From Stromatinia cepivora (taxonomy: Eukaryota > Ascomycota > Leotiomycetes > Helotiales > Sclerotiniaceae): a stretch of DNA of 64,000 bases. The stretch covers positions 1,550,001 through 1,614,000 of the forward strand of contig RCTD01000012.1 of the NCBI GenBank assembly GCA_014898415.1, read 5' to 3'. The stretch's first letter is position 1. Every line of letters starts with the position of its first letter. The translations under genes and the position numbers were made by a program. A model generated the notes under the pieces. The model worked only from the letters and a program-made list of their open reading frames with translations. It was not told where the DNA came from and ran no database searches. Below, piece after piece: positions 50,815 to 62,816 of this stretch.

Positions 50815-53672
50815 TTATCTATAATTCATTATAAATATTTGGTTATCTAATAATCTTCTAAATAATACTTTATTTTAATAATATCTTCTTGAATGCATCT
50901 TTATAAATGTTTTATTCAAAAAAGAAAATCTATTTTGATTTAATCAATAAAGATATAAATCCTTTTAGAAATATATTATTACTTTTATAATACAACGAAT
51001 TTTATTTTCTATATATTCCGAAATTTTGAAAACCTATTTAGAAAAACCTTTTTTTTTTTTTTTTTTTCAATAATCTTTCGAAGAGAATATAGATATAAAC
51101 TTTGATAATTTTATTATTAAAAGAAAGAAAATTGATAAAAAAAAGATTTCAGTATATAAAATCAATATTTTTGATAATTTAATTACTCTTTTTGATTTAT
51201 TATTATAATTATAAGATCTTTATATTATAATTATAAATTTGAAAAAAAAGAATCAATAATTGAAAATTATAATAATAACGAATTCTGCAATAATATAATC
51301 TTTTTTTGAATCCCAAATAATATTAGTATAAATATTCAAATTAATAATAATATTTGGAATTCTTTTTAATTTTTTAATTGAGGATTAAGAATCTGTATTT
51401 AAACAAATCAGAAGATCTCAAGATCAAAGGAAGAAAATTTCGATCAAATGATTTGATTATTTGAAACTCTTTAATAATTCTCTTTCTTTTTCAAAAAATA
51501 ATAATCTATATAACAATCAGAGTTCTTTTTATTTAAGAAATTAATCTAAATGATCAAAATTATATTCCTATATTAATTATAATTTGTATTAGAATATATA
51601 TATATATTAAAATCTATAAATTTTATTATTAAATTTAATAATAATATTAAATCTAAAATTAGTTTATAGTAATTATTGATTATAAAACGATTCGAATTAT
51701 ATATTATATTATTTAAGAATAAAATATAATATTATATATATATAATTAATTAAATAGAATCAAAAGTATAAATATATTATTATACTTTTTATATATGAAT
51801 ATCCCAATTTATTATATTCGAATGAATTAAATAATTTATAATGATTTATTAAAATCTAATTGAAATCAATTATATTTGTTTTTAATATAAAATATAGATT
51901 ATATTTAATATAATTCGATATAATAATTTCTTAAAATGATATAGGAAATTCAGATTATTTATTATCCAAATAAAGATCATTAATAATAAAATTCTATTCA
52001 AGAATCTCGAATAAAAGATTTCTGATTTTTTTTGGTAAATAATAATAATATCTATTAAAGATTATAAAATTATAAAAAAACTTATAAATATATTTATTAA
52101 AATAAATCAAAATGAAATTTCATTATAAAAACAAAATTAATATTATATTAAATAAAATACCTTTACAATTATTTATAAATTAATAATTATTATAAATCCT
52201 TTATAATCTTTTCGAAATTTTAACAATTTCAATTTTAGAATCTTTATATTCCCGAAACTATTTTCATTTTAAAATATCCTTTTAGAATATACAGATTCCA
52301 TTATATTTAATAATTATTCAAATTTCAAATATTCATTATCTTCTTTTTTTCCTGAAATAATATATATATTAATATTTTGTATTAATAATTTCAATAAAAT
52401 CGAAACAATAGAAAAAAAAGTAGAAGAATCCAAAGAATATCAGAATATTGAAAAGGATTTCAATTCAAAAATTATAATTAAAATTATATAAGATATTCAT
52501 TAAAAAAAAAGAAATATTTAAAATTAAATATTTAAATTTCATTTTTATTCTAAATATTATATAGAATATAAGATTTCTTAATTTAATAAAACTTATAGAA
52601 GAAAAAGTATTCATCCTTTTTTATAATCTTTAGAAGAATAATTATATTTATCAATTAAAAACATTTATTAATTTTAAAATAAATGAATTTGTTTTTATTA
52701 ATATTATATTTTTTATTTATTTATTTCTTATATTTAAATCAAGAATGATATTATTTAAAATTTCGATTGAAATCAAAGAATATAATAATATACAAAATTA
52801 TATTATTATCTATTTTATATTCTTTAATTTAACGATCAAAAATTATAAACAATCCTTTATCCTTTTCTTTATTATTGAATTAAAGAATTATAATATCATT
52901 TTAAATAAATTCTGATTATCAAAGATCCAAACAAAATTTAATTATTTCAATCGATATTTCGAATAATTTAAAAAAAACTTTATATCATCTTTTATTCGAA
53001 AAATCTCTTTATTATTTAATCATCCTTTTGGAAATGAAAAATCGATTAATTAATTCAATAAAATATTGATCAACGAAATAATTAATTCAAAGAATATTGA
53101 AATCAAAAAGATTTACAATTGAATAAATCAATTATAATCAATAATATATAACCAAAATCTTCAAATATAAATATAATATAGATTCTTACTGAAAAAAAAG
53201 AAATCATGATTTCCTTCAAATTCAATCTATTTCTTTTTCGATCAATTATATCATTATTGTAGATCTACAAATACCTCTCTAATATATTATCTGAAATTCT
53301 CGATCTATATATATTCAAATCCAATAAATTCCAATTGAAATATAAAAGAAACAAATAAACTGAATTCTTTATCTTACTTTAAAAAAACTTGATAATATAA
53401 TAGATTTTCAATGAAACAAAGAATATACAAAAAAGAGAATATTAATTGTTTTAGCTAAATTCAAGAATACAAAAGTTCGAAAGAAATTCAATCAAGTATT
53501 GATCGAAATCGATTCAGAATTTGAAATATTATTTAAATATCAATAATATTATTAACTCTTTTTCAAATATAAATCAAATATCTTATCTTTTAATTAACTT
53601 TATAATTATAAAATTATATTGGAAAATAAAAAAGAAAAAGCCTTATAATATAATCCATTTTATAAGATATTC

Positions 53673-54180
53673 TTGAAACAATTAGAAATCATTAAAGAAT
53701 ATATTATAAATAATTTCAATAAAGGTTTTATTAAATTTAATCAAGTTCTTTATATTATATTTATTTTATTTATTAAAAAATTCAATAATAATTTGGGATT
53801 TTATATAAACTTCAGATTATTGAATTCCTTAATATATAAGAATCGATATCCCTTCCCTTTAATTAACAAAATATTTTCTTGATTTTTCGATACCAAAATT
53901 TATATCAAATTCAATATTCATCAAGTTTTCTATTATATAAAAATAAATTCTATTTTGAGAAAAAATATACTATCTTTCAAATCTAATACAGATGATACAA
54001 ATACAAAATCATATTATTCAAATTAATAAATAATTTTATAATTTATTAACATTATATAAATAATATTCTATTCAATTATTTAAATATCTTTTATATAATA
54101 TATCTCGATAATATTTTGATTTATTTTGAAAACAAAAAAGAATATCAAATTTATATTAAACTAATCTCTGGATAATTAAA
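53673..54180 (+). pseudogene. Gypsy reverse transcriptase remnant
   Basis: An open stretch of 69 codons contains NFNKGFIKFNQ, then FYINFRLLNSL and KNRYPFPLINKIF, matching the start of gypsy RT (fingers, with R-x-LN and NRYPLP-like block). Further on, 54101-54112 reads YLDN, the catalytic YLDD box with its last Asp changed to Asn by a G-to-A transition. RNase H-like blocks follow to about 54.7 kb, with many stops. Confidence 0.75.
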
Positions 54181-57100
54181 AATTATTGATTTATAAATAA
54201 ATCTTAGGAAATACAAATTCAATATTATATATATCAAATATTTAAACTTTACTATTTTTATTAAAAAAGTAAAAATAGATTTTGAAAAGATTGAAATAAT
54301 TGAAAATTAAACCTTTTCAATAATAATAAAAAGAATTCAATCATTTTTTGGTTTTTATAATTTTTATTGATAATTTATTAAGGATTATAATATAATAACA
54401 AAATCTTTTAATGTATTCATTAAAACAAATATTAAATTTGTATTCAATAAAGTATATCAAAATATATTCAATATCTTAAAGAAAAAATTTATCTTTATTT
54501 CATTTCTATAATAGTATAATTATCAACTCCTTTATATATTCGAAATAGATATTTTAAATGAAATAATTGTTAATATATTATAATAATATAATGAAGATTA
54601 ATTATTCGTAATTTATTTCTCCAAAATTATAATTATTGTTGAATTAAATTATAAAGTTTATAATAAGGAAATACTATTAATTATTCGATTTCAATTATTG
54701 AAGAATAAAATTCGCTGATTCATTATATAAAATCAAGATTTATATCAATTATAAAGCTTTCGAATATTTCATAATTATCAAAATCTTTAATATTCGATAA
54801 ACCTATTAAACAAAAATATTAATCGACTATAACTTTATTATTTTATATTATTCTAAAAAAGATAATTCTTTCATTGATATTTTAATCTATCGAATCAACG
54901 AATTAGATTTTCAGAATTATATTAAGAAAAAGAATCGTTTTTAATAATTTATTAAAGATAATCAAATCAATATCGAAATTATAAAAAAAGTTTTATAAAA
55001 GTATTATTTAAATAAAACAATAATTATTAATATCGATTTGAATAAAATCATTCTTCGATTTGATCTAATTAATTATATTATCAAAATAAATAAAATTATA
55101 AAAAATTTGTTAATATTTAAAATACAAATTATTAAAGATTATAAATATATATCATTCTAAAATAACTTTTTGCTTTATAATGATTATCTAATAATATCCG
55201 ATATCAACAATTTTCGAATTTATTTGATTCGTGAAATCTATAATTCTATTTTTATTATTCATTTTAGTATAAATAAAATCTATCTTTTATTATTTCAATA
55301 ATATTATTGATTTAGAATATATAATATTATAACCAAATATATATACAATTATTATATTTATAAATATATATTTCTGTTTTATATAATTATATCTCTGATT
55401 TATATAATTATATCTCTGATTTATTATATCTACTTTCGATTTTTATTTGAATATAATAATATATTATTATAAATTATTATAATTTTAATGAAAATAAATA
55501 TAGATACAATAATATTCTAATTATTATTAATCGATTAATAAAACAAATTATCTTTATATCTTATTATAAATTAATCAATATTTAAATTCAAATATAATTA
55601 TATCTTTATTATATATATCGATATCATGATCCCCTTGAAATTATAATATCAGACCACAACCCTCAATTTATATTACAATTCTAAAAGGAATAATATTGAA
55701 TGATTAATATAATCAATTAAATTGAACAAAATTGATAAAAATAATATTATATTTCGTTTCTATTATATTCAGATTTCTTTTTTATATAATTTCTGAAATA
55801 ATAATAAATATAATTCTTTTAAATATATTGCCCTTATATTATCTTAATAATAATAATTCATTTATTATATGAAATTTAGGCTTTATATAAATATAATCAA
55901 ATTCCCTCGAATTTATATAGGTTTTCGATTCTTTAACGATTATATATATATATATCATTATAAAATTATAATATTTAATCTATTAAATTAAAGAACATTT
56001 TTCTTTTTTTTAGTTTTATAAATGAATTATTATTTATATAATTATATATATTTTTTTATTCTTATAAAGTTTTATTCAATCAAATAATCGATTAAAGGGA
56101 TTAAATAGTATTGGATTAATCAGATAAAAATCGTATAAAAGATACAAAAACATTTTAAAATCAGAAATAGAATATTAAATGAGATCGATATTATTATTAA
56201 ATTATAAAACTTTATATAATAAAGTTTTTTGTATTTTCTTTATTATTAGAATCTTTTTTATTTTTTATTTTAAATTATCAATTATATTAATAAATAAAGG
56301 TAATTCGAATATTTAATTTAAAAAAAGGATTATTATATACTTTATATAATCGATTTGAAAAAAAAACAAGATGAATTTTTATTGTAATTAAGAATTCGAA
56401 TTTGAAAAAGTTTTTAAAACAATCAATAATCTTGAATTTTCTTTAAATCGGAAAATTTAGTTTCTTGAATAGTTTTTAAATAAAGTAATTCTTTATATTG
56501 AATTATATATAATCTTTAATATCGAAATTGAGTTTATATTGATAAATATTTATAGATTTTGATATTTTAATTTAGATATATAATAAATCTTCTTTTATTT
56601 ATATAAAAATTAATTTATTATATTTTATATATATATAGATATTATATATATTTATATTGTTTATTGGTTTTCTAATATCTTTTTTTTATTTCTATATATA
56701 TTTCAATATATATTTATATAAAGTTTTATAAAATATAAATTCTTTTAAAGAGTTATATAGAAGAATAAATTATATATAATTCATTATAGATAAGAATTTT
56801 GATTAATTATTTTGATAATAATTAATAAATAATTTCAATTGTTGTTAAAGATATTAATTATAAGTCTCAATTTGATTGTCGATTTGAAGATAATAAATAA
56901 TGGATATTTTGAAATTGGTTTTTAGAATTTAATTGAATTATACTATAATTCAGATCCCCTTTTTTTTTATTGAAACTTTTTTTTTCAAAGATTCTTTAAA
57001 TCAAAGAGAATATAATCAATATTGATTCAATCAATTGATAAATAATTTAATCAATTTAATCAATTAATTAATCGATTTAATCAATTTCTGATAAATTGAT

Positions 57101-57231
57101 TAAATTAATAAAAATGATTAATTTAATGATTTAAGATTTATAGATCTTTACAAAATCTAATTTTTAATGAAATAGCAATAGAATAAAGGAATAAAATATT
57201 CGAAAATAAATTTTTTCGAAAAAAAGGATAA

Positions 57232-57513
57232 TATTATAAATTATAAATTATAAAAAGTTAATTATATAATATTTCCTATCTCTTTTATCAATTAATAAAT
57301 TGATCATTGATATATATATATTACGATTTATATAATTTAATATAATAAAATGATAATACTAATAATATATATATATAATCTTATAATTCATAAATAGGTA
57401 TTTATATATATATATCTAATCGCTCTTTATAAGCTATAATTCTTCAATTATAGATCCTAAGGAATATAATTGACCCTGTTTATTCAGCTCTACTACAGCT
57501 CTTGTACGTCACA
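57232..57513 (+). repeat. Right LTR of the second gypsy element
   Basis: Every C and G of the left-LTR start has become T or A in the first ~40 bp here, while the right ~110 bp keeps CTGTTTATTCAGCTC and CTTGTACGTCACA. Confidence 0.8.
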
Positions 57514-57559
57514 GGTTTAATATTAAATATATTTATCGATAATATAATTATTATAAATT

Positions 57560-58410
57560 CTATAAAAGATTATTTAAATATTCAAATTGAAAGAAAAATT
57601 AATTCTTTTGAATTATTATAAAAAGAATATATAAATAAATATCTAAAAGATTTAAATTTAGAAAATTATAATATAATTACTATTTTTATAAAATTCAAAA
57701 ATGATTTAAATATAAATCTAAAAAAGCAAATATAAATAATATTAAATGGATTCAAAAAACTATTGGAAAATTATTATATTTAGCTTTAAATATTAAATGA
57801 AATATTATTTTTATAATATTAAAATTAGTTAGATTTATATCTAATTCTAATAAAAATTATCTAATTCAAATAAAAAGAATATTCAGATATTTCAAAGGAT
57901 TTAAATCATTTAAAATTATTTATAAAAAAGATAATAATAATTTTATAAAAGGATATAATAATATAAATTATATAAGAGATGAAAAATCAATTAGATCAAT
58001 TAGTAATTATATATTTATATATAGAAATGAATCAATCAATTGAAGAACTAAATTGTAATTAATAATGATTCAAAATATAATTGAATCCGAATTAATTTCT
58101 ATTAATCTAATTGTTAGAGCAACTATATATTCCCAAAAAATATTGAAAGAATTAAATCAATATAATCAAAATATATTTCTATTATATATTGATAATAAAA
58201 CTATTATATTTATATTAGAAAACCCTATATATTATAATAAAAGTGAATATATTAATATTAAATATTATTTAATTAAAGATCTAATAAATAAAAACTTAAT
58301 TAAATTAATATAAATATCAATTAATGAATAATTAATAAATGATTTTACAAAACCATTAAAAAGAAATAAATTATCACGATTCATTGAAATAATTCAAAAT
58401 ATAAATTAAC
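57560..58410 (+). pseudogene. Copia RT C-terminus and RNase H remnant
   Basis: The plus strand reads IKFKNDLNINLKK (end of RT, TPI-like region), then KRIFRYFKGFKS (the Y-LKGT block), then an 82-codon open stretch at 58065-58313 with SELISINLIVRATIY, LLYIDNKTIIFILENPIYYN and INIKYYLIKDLINK. These match the E-A-E-Y, DN-x-x-A-I and K-H-I-x-I-x-Y-H-F-I-R-D blocks of Ty1/copia RNase H. NDFTKPLKRNK follows, the usual end of copia pol, about 310 bp before the right LTR. Confidence 0.83.
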
Positions 58411-58699
58411 TTTTTAAATAAGTATTAATAGTTTTCGTGAATTTAGATTATATATAAAAACAATCAAATTTCATTATTTTAATATAAGATTATCATTATT
58501 CTAAAATTGTACATACATTCAATTTAAACTTATAATAACAAATATATTAAATTATAATGAATTATTAATAATTCAAGATGATTTATTATTATTATAAATC
58601 AATAATAATTTAAAATGATATAAAAAATATAAAGATTTATTTTTATATAATCCAAAAAACAAGAATATTTATAATAATAAGATATTTATTATAAAGAAT

Positions 58700-59256
58700 T
58701 ATTATTGTTATTGAATAATAAATAACTTTTATTAATTATTTTATAATATAAAGACCTATATATATATATATATAGGGTGTGATTATTTCGAATAATAAGA
58801 ATAATATAATCAATATGATCAATTAGACCAATATGATCAATTTGGTCAATTTGATCAATTTGGTTAATTTAGTCAATTTCGTTAATTCAATCTAATTGAT
58901 CAAATCAATTAAATTAATCAAATAGATTTAATTAATCTATATATATATATATTATATTCATTCTGAATAATAAGATTAATATGATAAACAAGATAATTAG
59001 AATAATGAATCTTTATTCAAATTGACAAATAAGAATAAAGTATTAATATATAAAAGAATTCGGAAGAGATATATAAAAAGATCATACCCTCAATATTGGA
59101 GATTAAGAATCTATATAAAAAAGATATTATATACAATATCACTATACTATTCAACTTTTACTATTATAACTTGATATTTGCTTATTCTATTATAGTCTCT
59201 GAACTATTATTTCCCAATTATAAGGTTTATTATTTTCAAATACGTGACCTCCAATA
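58700..59256 (+). repeat. Right LTR of the second copia element (557 bp)
   Basis: Uninterrupted copy of the repeat at 47543-50435. It lacks about 180 bp present in the left copy around 49,940-50,150, in a part made of GATCAATTT-type short repeats. It ends CCTCCAATA and is followed by the ATAAT duplication. Confidence 0.78.
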
Positions 59257-59444
59257 ATAATAAACAAAATATTGATTTAATTTGAATCAAATTTTGATTA
59301 AGATTTTGATTCGATCCGAATCAAATTTAGATTTAGATTTAAATCTCGATTTTGTTAATTCAATTTTATTGTATAATAAAAGCTATAATTCCAAAAAATT
59401 CATGTCAATTTTTAAGATTATTTTAAGAAATCCCTTATAATATT

Positions 59445-59514
59445 TGTCACGCTAAAAGTGACGTCAACTTTTGACGAATGGTTAATTGGATTGATATAGT
59501 AATCCTTTGTGACA
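59445..59514. mobile_element. 70-bp mini-element with inverted ends and 5-bp duplication
   Basis: Begins TGTCAC and ends GTGACA, flanked on both sides by ATATT (59440-59444 and 59515-59519). It keeps normal composition in converted surroundings and contains the palindrome AAAAGTGACGTCAACTTTT with a central TGACGTCA. It may be a tiny MITE or the deleted relic of an LTR, since the terminal bases resemble those of the LTRs in this window. Confidence 0.6.
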
Positions 59515-60512
59515 ATATTGAATATTAGTTAATCAATTATTCTGATTTAATTTAAGACAATGATTATTATTCAGAATTACATTTGGGAGATCTTTGTTTG
59601 TTGATAATAAGTTGTATATGAATTCTTTTTTTATTATAGAAAATATAAAGCTTGTTAATTCAATCTCTATCTTCTAAATATTTATCAATAATATTAATCA
59701 AAACTTGAAAGTATCAATATATATAATATACTTATTCGATTTTATAGAAATTATTTTCGTTCAAATAAAAATATACTACAAAAATATCTATATTTTATAA
59801 AAAAATTATAAATAAATAATACAATCAATATACAATTATTCATTTAGAATTCAAATTATTAAGAATAATTGTTCAATATATCTACTAATTCAATCTCTTT
59901 TTCAATTATTCTATTTTCTATTAATTTCGATAAACTATAAAGAACTTTGATTCATTTAGAGGCAATAAAACAGATACTTTGATTCTACAAAATGAATATC
60001 AAGATTGAACAAAAAAATTTGTTTTACATAGTTTCCCAATAAGAGAGATAAGAGTTCTGGTCCGGACTCATTGTATACTAAGCGAAATTACACCAAAATT
60101 AACGATTTTTTTAGTTTTTCAAATCTTTGTTATTTATACAAAAACTTAAGATAATTTATTAAAATCTATATTTATATAAAAATAATTATTCGAAATTAAT
60201 TAAATATTAAATAAAATATTTTTAAATAATTTTGTTTCGAAGTTATATATATTCGGAATCAAAAAAAAAGTTTTAAAAAATCGTTTATTTTGTATAGGAA
60301 AAATGTTATATACTCGAAATTTTAAAATTTTTAAATTTCAAATTCGTGTAACTTTTGAACAAAAATTATAAAATATAAATATATATATTATATTTTATAA
60401 TTCAATAATAATTAATTATTATATTTCAAAATTTTAATTATTTTCATTTAATACTAAGGAAGTTATTCGATATTTAATTTTGCATAAGAAAATATGGTTT
60501 TTGCAGGGATTC

Positions 60513-60700
60513 TGTTACGAATTCGAATGATGTGCGGTAAGTAGATTCTAGAATTCTTATAAGAATATAAAAGGAATTATATAAGATATATCGGAATTTA
60601 TAATAGCAAATATTTTCCTGAAAAAAACTCGATAAACTTTATATATCAATCGATACTGAACAAAAAACAACAATCAAATTCAATGAATTCAAAATATATA
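60513..60700 (+). repeat. Probable LTR start, partner outside the window
   Basis: Starts TGTTACGAATTCGAATGATG and keeps G/C only for the first ~35 bp, then continues AT-converted. This is the same pattern as the left ends of the proven LTRs. No second copy was found before the window ends, so the right limit and family are unknown. Confidence 0.35.
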
Positions 60701-61206
60701 ATAAAACTTTATTCTCTTTATTTTATATATAATTAGAATATTTAAATACTTTTAACAATAAAATCTTTCGAAAGATAATTTTAATAATAAAATAAAAAAT
60801 TATAAATAAATTAAAGATATTAATAAAAAACGATTCTAATTTTTATAATTTTATCAATATTAAATATTATTTATATTTTATATTTAAATAACTTTATAGA
60901 TTTCGATATAATCAAAATTCAGAAATAAATATAAAAGAAATAAAAACATATTCAAAATCTTTATTATTTTTATAAATAATATAATTATTATATTCTCAAA
61001 TATAAAACAAAGAAATAAATTGATATTTTGAAAAATATAAATAGATATAAAAGAAATCTTTCTAATAATAATCAATAATATATTAATTATTAAATATAAT
61101 ATTAAAATCCATAATATCACCCTAATAGTTCAATTAATTATAATAATTACTAATATAATGATTATCATATATAATTTCAAATCTAATAATATTATTTTAA
61201 TAATTC

Positions 61207-61445
61207 AAAATATAAATATAAATATAAATATAAATATAAATATAAATATAAATATAAATATAAATATAAATATAAATATAAATATAAATATAAATATAAA
61301 TATAAATATAAATATAAATATAAATATAAATATAAATATAAATATAAATATAAATATAAATATAAATATAAATATAAATATAAATATAAATATAAATATA
61401 AATATAAATATAAATATAAATATAAATATAAATATAAATATAAAT
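61207..61445. repeat. (AATATA)n microsatellite, about 40 units
   Basis: About 239 bp of near-perfect hexanucleotide repeats, the longest simple repeat in the window. A 104-codon frame of alternating Asn and Ile across it is an artefact of the 6-bp period. Confidence 0.95.
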
Positions 61446-62000
61446 TTTATACTTTGTATTGAAATAATATGAATGATATAATATACCCTTTTCTCAAATT
61501 CGAAACCAAAACAAAAGAATTCGAAATATTTTGAAGTTCTTTATCTTATATCCCTAATTCATTAAGTCAATCAAAATCATTCTTAATCTTTTCAATAATT
61601 TCAATTCTTTAATTCTTCAATTCAATTTTAAATCCTTCAATTAATTATTATTCTATAATCATCAATTGCAAAATAATAAAAATTATATCATTAAAAAACC
61701 TTCAATTAATTAAACAATTTTTCTTTCTTTAATTCTATTTTATATATCATTTATAATATCTTTAATTTTTAATTCATTTCCCTTCAATTTTATATTTCTA
61801 TATAGATCTTATATACTTTCTAGATTAATAAGAATCGAGTTATAAAAGGTGTTCTAAAACATATATATTAGAATATATAATAAATGATAAAGAATCTTTA
61901 TAATTCAATTTTATAAATAATAAATAAAAATATCATAAATATTATTATTAAATACTTTGTAACATATATAACGATAAAATAATATAAAGAAAACTAATTA

Positions 62001-62816
62001 AATCAAGTATTCTAGTTTCTGATCATATTTAGTTTCTGGTTATTATTTATATCAAAAATCATCATTTTTTGCATTTTTAATTTTCTTATTTATGGATATA
62101 ATTGAATGAAGTTCTGAATATAGATTGATTAAAATTATCAATAAATCCTGAAAATTTCAGATCTTTTATAATTCTTTTCATTAAAATATTAAAGATTGAA
62201 TTTCCGATTTTCAATTTGTATATGATTTATATACAAATTTAAAAAACATAAAAATATTGAATAACTTCTCAACCGAAATAATGAAAAATAAACTATTAAT
62301 TTTTTTTTGGAACCTTTAAAATATATTATATAAAATGTATCAAATCATTATATATAATAGTTTTTAAATAATCTTTTATTTATATTTATATTTTATTCTA
62401 TATAAAATTTTATATAAGTAATTTTTCAATTAATAATAAAATATTATTTATAAATAATAAATTTTTGAAATTGGATCTATCTTGTATAATATGATTTAAA
62501 GATTTCAATAAAATTGATAATTTATTTTTAATTATTTGTGTTGAAAAGTTATTCAAGATTTTTGTGTTTTTTAAATTTGTATACAAATCATATACAAATT
62601 GAAAATCGGAAATTCAATCTTTAATATTTTAATGAAAAGAATTATAAAAAATCGGAAATTTTCGATATCTCTTTTTTTTCATGAAATGAATTTATAATTT
62701 AAATTTTATTTAATTATATTTATTAATTGTAAAGTTATTAATAAATGAAAATGATGGTTTTTGATATAAAATAATGATTGGAAAATAGGGGTGATCGGAA
62801 ATTAGAGTGCTTGATT
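62001..62816. mobile_element. Foldback (long-TIR) non-autonomous DNA element, 816 bp
   Basis: Left arm 62001-62273 and right arm 62540-62816 are inverted copies of about 275 bp, separated by a 266-bp loop. Ends read AATCAAGTATTCTAG and CTAGAGTGCTTGATT-like (with AATTAGAGTGCTTGATT on the right); TA at 61999-62000 and 62817-62818 is the probable target duplication. The arms differ mainly by C/T and G/A changes. The right arm carries TTTCCGATCACC followed by TTTTCCAATCA, resembling RIPped TTTCCGGCCACC motifs in the pogo-like ends at 47,672. No open frame is present. Confidence 0.78.

Larger units (their letters stand above)
50545..57513 (+). mobile_element. Ty3/gypsy LTR retrotransposon within copia, RIPped
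   Basis: Direct repeats at 50545-50814 (270 bp) and 57232-57513 (282 bp; the difference lies in AT microsatellite runs). The left copy starts TGTCACGAATCGTGAACCAC and its end is converted (GTATATTATA); the right copy has a wholly converted start (TATTATAAATTATAA) and a preserved end (GTACGTCACA). A purine run (aaaaaaaggata) precedes the right copy, so the element reads on plus, as does its RT remnant. Flanks TTATA and GGTTT do not match, unlike every other element here, which suggests recombination rather than a simple insertion. Confidence 0.78.
47543..59256 (+). mobile_element. Ty1/copia element, RIPped, with insertions and internal deletion
   Basis: Outer repeats at 47543-50435 (split by a DNA transposon) and 58700-59256 both begin TGTTATTG (TATTATTG on the right) and end CCAATA/TAATA. 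ATAAT at 47538-47542 and 59257-59261 is an exact 5-bp target duplication. A copia RT/RNase H remnant reads on plus at 57.5-58.4 kb, just before the right LTR. Only about 110 bp of internal sequence remains left of the gypsy insertion at 50,545, so gag, protease, integrase and most of RT are missing. Net copia sequence is therefore far below a full element. Confidence 0.78.
59257..62000. other. AT-rich, RIPped transposon debris
   Basis: No coding remnant could be placed. It includes the 70-bp mini-element, an LTR-like start at 60,513, a less converted patch near 60,050-60,105 and the long hexamer array, all listed or reported separately. Other short open frames are AT-rich artefacts. Confidence 0.5.

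Noticed and set aside
61158..61472. 104-codon open frame of alternating Asn-Ile
   Set aside because: It is the direct translation of the hexanucleotide microsatellite; any 6-bp repeat without a stop gives such a frame.
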